From: Brevibacillus migulae
GTDB taxonomy: Bacteria > Bacillota > Bacilli > Brevibacillales > Brevibacillaceae
Length of the DNA: 64,000 nt
Assembly (NCBI RefSeq): GCF_004521915.1
Contig: NZ_SDKD01000005.1
Coordinates: 94,322 to 158,321 of the forward strand
Reading direction: 5' to 3'
Shown: one piece after another, positions 49,248-57,255 of the stretch
Position numbering within the stretch: the stretch's first letter is position 1
Layout: each line of letters starts with the position of its first letter
The notes under the pieces: model-generated
What the model was told of the DNA's origin: nothing
Seen by the model: the letters and a program-made list of their open reading frames with translations, nothing else
Database searches by the model: none
Translations under genes and position numbers: made by a program

Positions 49248-50552
49248 ATGAAGCTACAAACCATTCCACTGCAGCGAAAAATGGAGCAAGCGATTACCCT
49301 TCTGGAACGACGGTTTCTGGAACGAAACGAATTGATCCGCCTGCTTTTGCTGGGAATCATGAGCGGTGAAAATGTCTTATTGATCGGACCACCAGGGACT
49401 GCCAAATCACAGCTGGCCAGAGCGATCGGACAACTTTTTGGCACCGAGCATTGGTTTGATTACTTGCTGACCCGCTTCACGACTCCCGATGAGATATTCG
49501 GACCGGTCTCGTTGCAGCAGCTCAAGCAGGACCAGTATGTTCGAAAAACATCCGGCTACTTGCCGACCGCACAGTTTGCTTTTCTGGATGAGATTTTTAA
49601 AGCAAACAGCGCTATTTTGAACGCGCTGCTTTCCATATTGAATGAACGCATCTATTTTAATGGGAGGGAAAAGGAACCCGTCCCCCTGTTGTTCCTGATC
49701 GCCGCGTCCAATGAGCTGCCGGATGAACAGGATCAATTGGCAGCTTTGTATGATCGATTTTTGATCCGCTATGAGGTCGGGTATTTGAAACATGCTTCCA
49801 GCTACGAGGCGATGTTCAACCTGCCCAAGGAATCCTTGCCTGTTGTCTTTTCGCTGTATGATGCAAAAGATGTGCAACAAGCAGCCAAAGAAGTCGAGCT
49901 GCCTGAGAAGCTGGTCTATTTTTTATACCGATTAAAGCAAGACCTGGAAGAAAAGGAATACGAGATTTCCGACAGACGCTTGAGCAAGATCGCACATGTC
50001 TGGAAAACGTCTGCCGCGATGCATGGTCGCGAACAGGTTTCCATTTGGGATACCGTATTTACCCCGCATATGTTGTGGGATGTACCGGAGGATTTGCCTG
50101 TGCTGAAAGAAACGTTTGAGCAGCGCTTTATGGAAGCCCTAAAAGAGGACATCAACAGTGAATTGCCTCTGCGTAAGTACAATCAGATTGCACAGCGCTG
50201 GCTGGAGAAAGAATCCGACTTGCATGCTTTTCAATTCAAAAAAGAGATCGGTGCCAAGATGGGAAAGGAAGCTGCCGAAAATCTTCGCGTCTTGCTGGAG
50301 GAGGCACGTCTTGAGATCGAAGAAACCGCACGCGATCTGCGGGCTAGACTGCTGGCGTGGCTACAGAAGGAAAAGGACTTGGCCGCTTTTATCCGAGAAA
50401 AGAATTACTTGATCGCCGATGCCGAAAAGTATGCGGTCAAATATGCCCATCTGCGCATTGAGGGAGAGCGGACGCTGCAAGTGCTGCAAGGTTTGTATCG
50501 GACGATTTTTGACCGGGAAATACCGGGCTGCGAATACGACTACACCTTGTAG
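49248..50552 (+). CDS. RavA-like MoxR-family AAA+ ATPase
   Basis: 434 residues if it begins at the ATG at 49248. Walker A LLIGPPGTAKSQLARAIG, Walker B AFLDEIFKANSAILNALLSILNER, sensor 1 FLIAASNELPDEQDQLAALYDRFLIRYEV. The C-terminal 130 residues are helical as in RavA. The start is uncertain: this ATG has no Shine-Dalgarno, while a strong GAGGAGGGGGG lies 45 nt upstream at 49196-49207 and the intervening frame is open (only rare start codons such as ATA 49218). Partner vWA gene follows after 19 nt. Confidence 0.88.
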   Translation: MKLQTIPLQRKMEQAITLLERRFLERNELIRLLLLGIMSGENVLLIGPPGTAKSQLARAIGQLFGTEHWFDYLLTRFTTPDEIFGPVSLQQLKQDQYVRKTSGYLPTAQFAFLDEIFKANSAILNALLSILNERIYFNGREKEPVPLLFLIAASNELPDEQDQLAALYDRFLIRYEVGYLKHASSYEAMFNLPKESLPVVFSLYDAKDVQQAAKEVELPEKLVYFLYRLKQDLEEKEYEISDRRLSKIAHVWKTSAAMHGREQVSIWDTVFTPHMLWDVPEDLPVLKETFEQRFMEALKEDINSELPLRKYNQIAQRWLEKESDLHAFQFKKEIGAKMGKEAAENLRVLLEEARLEIEETARDLRARLLAWLQKEKDLAAFIREKNYLIADAEKYAVKYAHLRIEGERTLQVLQGLYRTIFDREIPGCEYDYTL

Positions 50553-50571
50553 GTAGATAGGAGGAACGCTT

Positions 50572-52278
50572 GTGATCATCCGCTGCCAAAGGGTGGACCG
50601 TTATGTTTTTGATGCGTATTACCATTCATCGCGTGTGGCCCAGGAATGGGTGGCGGAAGCGAGAGCAAAGGCTTCCTGGTTCGATATCGAGCTTTTGGCT
50701 GATTTTTTCCTATGCTTTTATTTGCCGCATCCCGAGGTGGATCAGATGCAGGAAGCAACTCCTTTTCACCGCTGGATGATCCGCACCTTGCTGCGCCAAT
50801 ATTTTTATCGGTCGATTCATCCGCGGACGACCGGACAGGAAAGCGCCTCTTTCAAAACAGCCATCAAAGCGCTGATGTGGCTCACCCAGACCTTCAGCGA
50901 GGAAGTGAAAAAACGCGAAAAGGAGCAGTCAGCGCCTTTGCAGGGCATGCAGCGAAAGCAGGGCCAGCAAGGGGAAGAGCAAGCTTCTGTAATGGATCGG
51001 CTATCCGATAAGCAAATCAAGCAGCTTCAGCTGGTCGGCTATACCCTCCAGCAAGGAAAACGGATCGTGGAAGACAAGCAGGAGGCCAGTGATACGCGGC
51101 CGCTCGTCGAAGCCGAAATCCGTTCCTTGCGTGGCCGGATTGAAGAATTGCAGGAAGAGATGAAGACCAACTTTCAAAAAAGAAGCAAGCTTCAGCAAAA
51201 AGTGAAAAAGCTGGAGGAAGAACTCAGCCAGCGGGCAAAGCAGCAGGATCGACTGATCAGGCAGGAAAAGGAGGCCATTGCGGCCATTGAAGAAGAGCTG
51301 GGCCAATGGCTGGATCGCTCACTAAAAGAAACGCTTTCGGACGAGGAAGAAGACAGTCAATTTCTCCATGATCTGCTGCAGGCGAGTCAGCGCTTTGCCA
51401 ACCGACGCTGGGGCAGCGAGCTGGGCAAGCTGCGGCGTCAAACCTTCGAGCACTACTTGAAATGGGTGGAAAAATTGAAACGCCATCCGGACCTGCTGGC
51501 CTATCTGGAGGAAGTCGGGCGAAACGTCCACCACTTCCGAATCAAGCGCAAAGAAATTCGCTCCCAGCAAATGCCGGAAGAATACTATGATCTGCGTCAA
51601 TCCGGCGATATTTCGCACTTGCTTCCGAGCGAAGCGGTCCTGCTGGCTGATCCTGAGCTGGAGAACCTGTTTTTGCTCAACTGGATCGAACAAAAGCTGC
51701 TCACCTATGATACGGTTGGTTGGATCGAGCAGCCGCCTAAAGGCCCTGTGATTTGCATGCTGGATACGTCCCATTCGATGCGGGGCGGCAAGCTGCGACT
51801 CGCGCAAATCTTTGTCATGACTTTTGCAGCGCTCAGCCTATTGGAAAAACGCGACTTTTCGCTCCTGCTTTTTGGGACAAGGGGCGAGATCAAGGAGCAG
51901 CCGCTCTTTTGGCGAAAACCGGACTGGGCAGCTTTTTATAACGTAGCGCAGCTCGCGTTTGGGGGCGGCACTCATTTTGATGCGCCAATCAAGCGTTCGA
52001 TAGAAATCATCGAAGAGCAGCATGCTTTCCGTGGGGCCGATCTGGTCATGGTCACGGACGGGATCGGCAGTATCTCACCACCTGTACAGCAAATGCTCGG
52101 TGAAGCGGGAAGAAAGAAGCAGGTGAAGCTTCATTCGCTCATTATTGGGTCCGCCCGACAGCATCTTGTGCAGAAGTATGACATCATGGGAGTGTCTCAC
52201 TCGGTCCGTTTTGCAACATCATGGGAGACGAAAGAAGAAGAAAATACGGGATTGTTATTGGACGTTATTGAAAAGTAA
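50572..52278 (+). CDS. ViaA-like von Willebrand A protein
   Basis: 568 residues, GTG start 6 nt after AGGAGGA. Residues 190-260 form a coiled coil (EIRSLRGRIEELQEEMKTNFQKRSKLQQKVKKLEEEL). The C-terminal 200 residues are a vWA domain with MIDAS DTSHSMRGGK, the threonine position GGGTHFD and VTDGIGS. No membrane segment. RavA-ViaA pairs act as chaperones of respiratory/Fe-S complexes in Enterobacteria; in this organism the target is unknown. Confidence 0.87.
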   Translation: MIIRCQRVDRYVFDAYYHSSRVAQEWVAEARAKASWFDIELLADFFLCFYLPHPEVDQMQEATPFHRWMIRTLLRQYFYRSIHPRTTGQESASFKTAIKALMWLTQTFSEEVKKREKEQSAPLQGMQRKQGQQGEEQASVMDRLSDKQIKQLQLVGYTLQQGKRIVEDKQEASDTRPLVEAEIRSLRGRIEELQEEMKTNFQKRSKLQQKVKKLEEELSQRAKQQDRLIRQEKEAIAAIEEELGQWLDRSLKETLSDEEEDSQFLHDLLQASQRFANRRWGSELGKLRRQTFEHYLKWVEKLKRHPDLLAYLEEVGRNVHHFRIKRKEIRSQQMPEEYYDLRQSGDISHLLPSEAVLLADPELENLFLLNWIEQKLLTYDTVGWIEQPPKGPVICMLDTSHSMRGGKLRLAQIFVMTFAALSLLEKRDFSLLLFGTRGEIKEQPLFWRKPDWAAFYNVAQLAFGGGTHFDAPIKRSIEIIEEQHAFRGADLVMVTDGIGSISPPVQQMLGEAGRKKQVKLHSLIIGSARQHLVQKYDIMGVSHSVRFATSWETKEEENTGLLLDVIEK

Positions 52279-52280
52279 GG

Positions 52281-52322
52281 CTTGGGATCCGTGTGAAGAT
52301 CGGAATACCCAGGTCTTTTTTT
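52281..52322 (+). terminator. Terminator after the ViaA-like gene
   Basis: CTTGGG-ATCCG pairs with CGGA(A)T-CCCAGG (one wobble, one bulge) and is followed by seven T. Confidence 0.7.
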
Positions 52323-52806
52323 GTATCCAGGATGATGCCTGTCCAATTTTGATCAGTTCGGGATGAATTCGCCCATCTAGTTTCCTGCAAAAAGAACAAA
52401 ATCAGTCTATAAGAACTGGTAAAAAAGAACTAATCGAAAAAATAACGCAGAAAAATTCAATATCATTAAAAAATAAAGAAAAATAAACAGTTTGCTACCT
52501 TTGTACTATTTTGAATTTTCCTACAATTAGGCCTTGCAGCGTATCCATTTCCGCTTGCTTCCAATACTGGAGGCAATTATTTCTACCTTCGGACAGGGAG
52601 TGAAATCCTTCCTTCAGCATGTGCAGATGTCGAATGATGTCGGTAAGATAAAGGTGCAAGCAACATACAGAGGCAAACCTGCTGAAAAGCAGGGACGCAA
52701 AGCCACGGGTCTACGTTCGGAGAAGTACCTGAGTAGCCGAATACGACAGCCGGGTTGCCCTCCCACATTCGCTTGCAACTGATACCCATTTTAAGGAGGA
52801 AAAAGT
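52323..52806 (+). other. A/T-rich promoter region and leader of the Tad operon
   Basis: 484 bp without a gene. 52380-52530 is markedly A/T-rich; a weak promoter pair may be TTTGTA (52500-52505) with TACAAT (52522-52527). The second half holds the c-di-GMP riboswitch (52668-52762) and a leader segment to the pilin Shine-Dalgarno at 52793. Confidence 0.6.
52668..52762 (+). ncRNA. Class I c-di-GMP riboswitch (GEMM-I)
   Basis: Matches the GEMM-I consensus in order: GGCAAACC at 52672-52679, P2 hairpin with GAAA-type loop (CTGCTGAAAAGCAG), the invariant GGGACGCAAAGCC at 52692-52704, the second arm with its receptor segment, and the closing CAGCCGGGTTGCC at 52747-52759. GGCAA (52672-52676) pairs with TTGCC (52755-52759) to form P1. 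Lies 45 nt upstream of the first Flp pilin gene. No T-rich terminator follows; instead CCTCC (52759-52763) can pair with the pilin Shine-Dalgarno GGAGG (52795-52799), suggesting control of translation. Confidence 0.93.
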
Positions 52807-53004
52807 ATGGAAATCATGAAAAGACTGTTTGTGGAAGAAGAAGGACAAGGCATGGTGGAGTACGGATTGATCATCGGGCTGATCGCAATTGTGCTGATCG
52901 GCGCTTTGACCGCATTGAATGGTGGACTCACTACCATCTTTACTCGGATCACCACTGCATTGAATGGCACCAACAGCGGACAATCGGGAACAACCGGGCA
53001 ATAA
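52807..53004 (+). CDS. flp: Flp-type pilin 1
   Basis: 65 residues, ATG 7 nt after AAGGAGG. Type IVb Flp prepilin: short charged leader ending EEEG, predicted cleavage before QGMVEYGLI with Glu at +5 and Tyr at +6, then the hydrophobic helix IIGLIAIVLIGALTALNGGL. Thr/Ser/Gly-rich tail. Major subunit of the Tad pilus, downstream of the c-di-GMP riboswitch. Confidence 0.95.
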   Translation: MEIMKRLFVEEEGQGMVEYGLIIGLIAIVLIGALTALNGGLTTIFTRITTALNGTNSGQSGTTGQ

Positions 53005-53026
53005 CATACGCGAGGTGGACAAGCCT

Positions 53027-53227
53027 ATGCACCCTTTAATGTCACGTTTTCTCCGGGATGAAGAAGGACAAGGGATGGTGGAATACGGTTTGATCGTCGG
53101 GTTGATCGCCCTCGTATGCATAGCAGGTCTCACCGCGATGAATGGTGGCCTGTCCGGAATCTTTACCCGATTGGCAACAACTTTAAATGGCACGAATTCA
53201 GGCGTATCTGGCACACCTACGAACTAA
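53027..53227 (+). CDS. flp: Flp-type pilin 2
   Basis: 66 residues from the ATG at 53027 (CGAGGTGG, 8-nt spacing). Leader ends RDEEG, cleavage before QGMVEYGLIVGLIALV. Its tail (LATTLNGTNSGVSGT) is nearly the same as pilin 1 (ITTALNGTNSGQSGT), so the two are a tandem duplication. Followed by a terminator that would let the pilins be made in excess over the assembly genes. Confidence 0.94.
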   Translation: MHPLMSRFLRDEEGQGMVEYGLIVGLIALVCIAGLTAMNGGLSGIFTRLATTLNGTNSGVSGTPTN

Positions 53228-53257
53228 TTCCCATTATTGTACCCTGATTGAGCGAAG

Positions 53258-53289
53258 AGTCCTACTCCGGCAAGGGGTAGGACTTTTTA
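53258..53289 (+). terminator. Terminator between pilins and Tad machinery
   Basis: AGTCCTAC (53258-53265) / GTAGGACT (53277-53284) followed by T-run. Probably partial, giving high pilin and lower machinery expression. Confidence 0.85.
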
Positions 53290-53290
53290 G

Positions 53291-53367
53291 TCGATAACAA
53301 GTGATAAATTTCTCATCGATTAAAGAGCAACTAAGCTTGGCCAAATACAAGGCGATGCCAAGTTTTT
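53291..53367 (+). repeat. 77-nt structured repeat, copy E1
   Basis: Matches copy E2 (63898-63974, opposite strand) at 61 of 77 positions with no gaps. Shared features: TCGAT at the 5' end pairing with ATCGA at 53315-53319 region, a fully conserved block AAGAGCAACTAAGCT, and a 3' GCCAAGTTTTT that can pair with CTTGGC to form a terminator-like end. No coding potential. Origin unknown. Confidence 0.75.
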
Positions 53368-53404
53368 CGAATCAAGAATTAACCAACGAACGGAGGAAGG
53401 TATC

Positions 53405-53899
53405 ATGATCGCTCCGACCATTACAGGGAGCTTGCTCATCATGACGAGCGTCGCGATGTGGATGGACATTCGCTATCGCAAAATCCCCAATTGGCTTACT
53501 TTTACAGGAATCATCAGCGGGTTTGCCTACCATGGCCTCACCACGGGTCTATCCGGGCTGCAGCTTGCTGGCCTCGGATTCGCGCTGGGAGTTGCCATTC
53601 TCTTCATTCCCTTTGCAAAGGGCGGGATCGGTGCGGGTGATGTAAAATTGCTCGCCGCTCTGGGCACATGGATGGGGGCCGAGATGCTGCTGCCGGCTTG
53701 TCTGTGGATGGGCGTAATCGGAGCGGGTCTATCGTTATATGCCATTTGGAAACAACGGATATGGAAGCTTGCCTTGTATGGCTTAACAGTAAAAGGAGTT
53801 GCGACAGAGTGCAGAATCCCTTATGGCATTGCGATCGGACTGGGGATCTGGCTTGAAGTGGGTCGACTTTTCTGGCTCGGCGCAGGAGGAGGTCTGTGA
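53405..53899 (+). CDS. tadV: TadV-like prepilin peptidase (A24)
   Basis: 164 residues, ATG after CGGAGGAAGG. Small aspartic peptidase that cleaves Flp prepilins in the membrane. Two catalytic aspartates are visible: MDIRYRKIPNWLTF near residue 18 and the GxGD motif GAGDVKLLAALGTWMG near residue 77. Five to six hydrophobic spans. Lacks the cysteine-rich methylase domain of PilD, as usual for TadV. Confidence 0.93.
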   Translation: MIAPTITGSLLIMTSVAMWMDIRYRKIPNWLTFTGIISGFAYHGLTTGLSGLQLAGLGFALGVAILFIPFAKGGIGAGDVKLLAALGTWMGAEMLLPACLWMGVIGAGLSLYAIWKQRIWKLALYGLTVKGVATECRIPYGIAIGLGIWLEVGRLFWLGAGGGL

Positions 53900-54282
53900 T
53901 GATCAGGGATGAACGCGGCTCGGCGATGGTCGAAATGGCGCTGGTACTGCCCATGCTGCTCATCCTGCTATGCGGGATGGTGGAGCTCGGGCGCATTTTC
54001 CACAGTTATATCGTGATCCAGCAGGCTGCGCGTGATGCCGTACGCTATGTGAGTATCGGAGAAAGTGATGCTAAGGTATCGAGTGTCATCCTGCAAAGCA
54101 TTCCTTCCCTGGATGCGAAGCGAGTCACTTACTCGATTCAGCCAAAGGATGGTTACCGTAAGACAGGTGATGCTGTATCCGTCGAAATCACATACGCACA
54201 TGCGATGCTCATCCCCTTTTTGAAAGGCCTTCTTCCCGATCCGTTTCCGTTACACGCGAAGTTAACCATGCGGATGGAATAG
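53899..54282 (+). CDS. tadE: TadE-like pseudopilin
   Basis: 127 residues, ATG 8 nt after AGGAGG and overlapping the previous stop by one base. TadE signature: RDERGSAMVEMALVLPMLLILLCGMVELGR, cleaved before SAMVE (Glu at +5). Minor pilin-like component of the Tad system. Confidence 0.9.
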   Translation: MIRDERGSAMVEMALVLPMLLILLCGMVELGRIFHSYIVIQQAARDAVRYVSIGESDAKVSSVILQSIPSLDAKRVTYSIQPKDGYRKTGDAVSVEITYAHAMLIPFLKGLLPDPFPLHAKLTMRME

Positions 54283-54293
54283 GAGGTATGCGC

Positions 54294-55223
54294 ATGACTC
54301 GCTTTTTTAGAAAAGTGCGGGCAAACATCTCACAAGAGGCAGGGAACGTAAGCCTGATCGTAGCGGGAGGGATGGTTACTTTTTTGATGCTCGCAGCCCT
54401 CGTCGCAGATGTCGGCTATCTGTTTACCCGTCAGCAAAAATTGCAAAACGCACTCGATGCAGGAGCGCTAGGCGGCATCCAGCACATTCTCTTGGGCGAA
54501 CAGGCTGCAAAGGCAACCGCCAGCTCCTATGTATCCGTTAATGAAGGGGTCGTGACCCAGATCACCGCTGACCGTTCTTCCCTTACCCTTCAAATCACAG
54601 GGGAAGAGAAAGTCCCACTCTGGTTTGCGAGAATCATGGGGATCAACGAATCAACGGTACAGGCCACGGCGAAAGCAAAGGCGGGAACCGTGACCGCCAT
54701 GAAAGGGATCGTACCAATCGCAGTCCCCGATCAAACGTTTTGGTATGGCGCCCTTTATGAATTAACGGAAGAAGCGGGCGATGGAGACAAGGGCAACTAT
54801 GGATTCCTTGATTTTTCAGGCGGCGGTGCCAATAAACTCGCCGATTATATCGAGAATGGCTACAACGGTCAACTCCGGGTGGGAGAAGAAGTAGATACGT
54901 TGACCGGGATCAACCATGGACCGGTTGAAAGAGCCATCGATTCGCGCCTCGAACAGGATGATCTCATACAATCCTGTCAATCTTATCGCACCGCCACGAG
55001 GAGCTGTGAACGCGTCGTCTTCCTGCCCGTCATTGATACTTTTGAGGTGGAAGGAAAAAAGCCAGTGACCGTGGTTGGCTTCGCTGCTTTCTACTTAGTC
55101 GGAACGACTAGAAAAGGCGGACACATGATTCTCGAAGGTCGATTTTTGCAAATGATGACCCCGGGTGAAATGGGGCAAGGGCCAAATTACGGCGTGTATA
55201 CGTCAAAACTAACGCAATCATAG
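54294..55223 (+). CDS. tadG: TadG-like pilus assembly protein
   Basis: 309 residues from the ATG at 54294 (AGGAGG, 7-nt spacing). N-terminal TadG-like motif (QEAGNVSLIVAGGMVTFLMLAALVADVGYLFTRQQKLQNALDAGALGG) anchors a secreted domain of about 250 residues. No vWA domain is visible, unlike many TadG proteins. Acts at the cell surface in Tad assembly. Confidence 0.82.
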   Translation: MTRFFRKVRANISQEAGNVSLIVAGGMVTFLMLAALVADVGYLFTRQQKLQNALDAGALGGIQHILLGEQAAKATASSYVSVNEGVVTQITADRSSLTLQITGEEKVPLWFARIMGINESTVQATAKAKAGTVTAMKGIVPIAVPDQTFWYGALYELTEEAGDGDKGNYGFLDFSGGGANKLADYIENGYNGQLRVGEEVDTLTGINHGPVERAIDSRLEQDDLIQSCQSYRTATRSCERVVFLPVIDTFEVEGKKPVTVVGFAAFYLVGTTRKGGHMILEGRFLQMMTPGEMGQGPNYGVYTSKLTQS

Positions 55224-55233
55224 AGGTGAGTCC

Positions 55234-55995
55234 ATGAAAAAGCGAGGCAGTCTTCTTATCATATCGATCTTGTGCGCATTGGCCACCACCTATTTAATCT
55301 ACTTGACCCTGCAGCAAAAAGTGAAAGAGGAAAGCCCTGCCGATGCGACGCAAACGATCGTGGTGGCTGCGACCAAGATCCCCCCGTATACAAAAATAAC
55401 CCCTTCCATGGTGAAAACGATGGAAGTCGCGAAGAATATGGTCCACACCGACATGGTAACGGACCCTAATCAAGCGATCGGCATGGTGAGCTTGGAAACC
55501 ATGATTCCCGAACAAATGATCTTAACTCCGTTTCTCGCAAAACCGGAAGCCTCTAATCTATTCGCCATGCAGGTACCCGAAGGTCTGCGGGCGATGAGTG
55601 TATCTTATTCACAAGTCAAAGGAGCCGGCGGTCACATTTTCCCTGGAGACAGGGTCGACGTGCTGGTTGCTTACACCAAGGACGCATTGAAAAGTCCTGC
55701 CGACATCGTCAAAATTTCAGAGCAAAATCTGCTGGTGCTAGCCGTGGGACAAGATCGTGAAAAGCCGATTGAAGAAAGCGTGGACGAAGCGAAGCCTGGA
55801 GAACAGCCTCAGCAGCCGGTTGAAGGCGAACAGCAATCACGGTCCACGATCACGCTCGCGGTTACTCCTCAACAGGCCGAATCGCTCGGTTTTGCTGAAT
55901 CGTTTGGCGAGGTCCGCTTGCTGCTGCGTGCTCCACAGGACAAAAAGCGGGTGCAAACACCTGGTGTCCAGACCCATACAGTACTTACCAGATAG
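55234..55995 (+). CDS. cpaB: CpaB/RcpC-like pilus assembly protein
   Basis: 253 residues, ATG after AGAGGTGAG. One N-terminal signal anchor (LLIISILCALATTYLIYLTL), then the SAF domain (VVAATKIPPYTKITPSMVKTMEV) and GAGGHIFPGDRVDVLVAY, typical of CpaB. Extracytoplasmic; in Gram-positive bacteria it works without a secretin. Confidence 0.88.
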   Translation: MKKRGSLLIISILCALATTYLIYLTLQQKVKEESPADATQTIVVAATKIPPYTKITPSMVKTMEVAKNMVHTDMVTDPNQAIGMVSLETMIPEQMILTPFLAKPEASNLFAMQVPEGLRAMSVSYSQVKGAGGHIFPGDRVDVLVAYTKDALKSPADIVKISEQNLLVLAVGQDREKPIEESVDEAKPGEQPQQPVEGEQQSRSTITLAVTPQQAESLGFAESFGEVRLLLRAPQDKKRVQTPGVQTHTVLTR

Positions 55996-56007
55996 GAGGT
56001 GCCTGAA

Positions 56008-57231
56008 ATGCCTGCAATCCGAGTATTGATCGTGGATGATTCCTTGGAGACGAGAACCAATATGATCAAACTGCTCTCTTTTGAAGAGGAAATGGAAGTG
56101 GTGGGAGAAGCTGAAAATGGGGCGGATGCTTTGGAAAAAGTGCTGAAGCTGTATCCGGATGTCGTATTGATGGATGTCAATATGCCTGTCATGGATGGGT
56201 TGAAAGCGACAGAGAAAATCTCCCTGATCTCTCCAAAGACCGCGGTGATCATCATTTCGGTGCAAGAAGATCCGGACTATTTACGCAAAGCGATGATGGC
56301 CGGAGCAAAGGATTATTTGGTGAAGCCGGTGTCTACCGAGCAGCTGGTGGCGACGATTCAGGATGTTTATCAGCTGGAAGCGAAGCGCCGCTCCCGTATG
56401 GAAACCTCCTATCTGGAGGATCATTTTGTCAATCGGCCACGGGCACTCTGCCTGATCAGCGCCAAAGGTGGTATCGGCAAGACAACGCTCGCGGTGAATA
56501 TCGCGACGGCTCTCGCTTTGCAGGGAAGGAAAACCGTGCTGCTCGATTTTGATTTGCAATATGGGGATACCGCCTTGCTCTTATCGGCAAAAGCAAGCGG
56601 CAAGAATCTGCATGATCTGGTGAAAGACGCATCCGAGATCGATAGCGATGTCTTGATGAACTATCTGGAAAAAATGGAGAGCGGGCTGTTCCTGCTGCGT
56701 GCCCCATTGAAGCCGGAGCATGGCGAAGCCGTCGCCACGAAGCACATCCATCAGATCCTGACGATTTGCAAGGAGATGTTTGAATGGATCATTGTCGATA
56801 CCGCGCCACAGTTGAATGATACGTTTTTTGCCATTATCGACCAATGCGATGAGCATATGATGGTCAGTACACCCAATTTGGCCGTAGCGAAAAACAACAA
56901 GCATCTGCTCGATCTCATGCAATCCCTGTCCTATCCGCTGCAGGATTGGAGCTTTATGCTCAACCGCGCGCATGCACGGACTGGTTTGCGCATGAAAGAT
57001 GTGGAAGATATTTTGGGACGGAAGATGGATTTTGAGGTAGGAAATGATTTTGCCTTTGTGGATCGTGCATCAAACGAAGGCATTCCCTTTGTGGTGAAAA
57101 ATCCGAAGCATCGGTTGTCCAAACAAATCAGCCACGTGATCAGCAAATGGATGGAGGAAGATTCGCGCAGGCAAATCAAAGGACGGAAGAGATTTTTCCC
57201 GTTCTTGAAGATGTTGGGCTTCTCCAAGTAA
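56008..57231 (+). CDS. tadZ: TadZ/CpaE-like ATPase with N-terminal receiver domain
   Basis: 407 residues from the ATG at 56008 (AGGAGGT, 7-nt spacing). Residues 1-125 are a complete response-regulator receiver: acidic pair IVDDS, phospho-acceptor in VVLMDVNMPVMDG, the Thr/Ser switch IIISVQED and Lys in YLVKPV. Residues 145-390 are a MinD/ParA-type ATPase with deviant Walker A SAKGGIGKTTLAVNIA and LLDFDLQYGDTA. TadZ localises the pilus machine to a cell site; the intact receiver suggests phosphorylation input. Confidence 0.92.
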   Translation: MPAIRVLIVDDSLETRTNMIKLLSFEEEMEVVGEAENGADALEKVLKLYPDVVLMDVNMPVMDGLKATEKISLISPKTAVIIISVQEDPDYLRKAMMAGAKDYLVKPVSTEQLVATIQDVYQLEAKRRSRMETSYLEDHFVNRPRALCLISAKGGIGKTTLAVNIATALALQGRKTVLLDFDLQYGDTALLLSAKASGKNLHDLVKDASEIDSDVLMNYLEKMESGLFLLRAPLKPEHGEAVATKHIHQILTICKEMFEWIIVDTAPQLNDTFFAIIDQCDEHMMVSTPNLAVAKNNKHLLDLMQSLSYPLQDWSFMLNRAHARTGLRMKDVEDILGRKMDFEVGNDFAFVDRASNEGIPFVVKNPKHRLSKQISHVISKWMEEDSRRQIKGRKRFFPFLKMLGFSK

Positions 57232-57255
57232 TCGATCGGTAAGGGGGCATAATGC

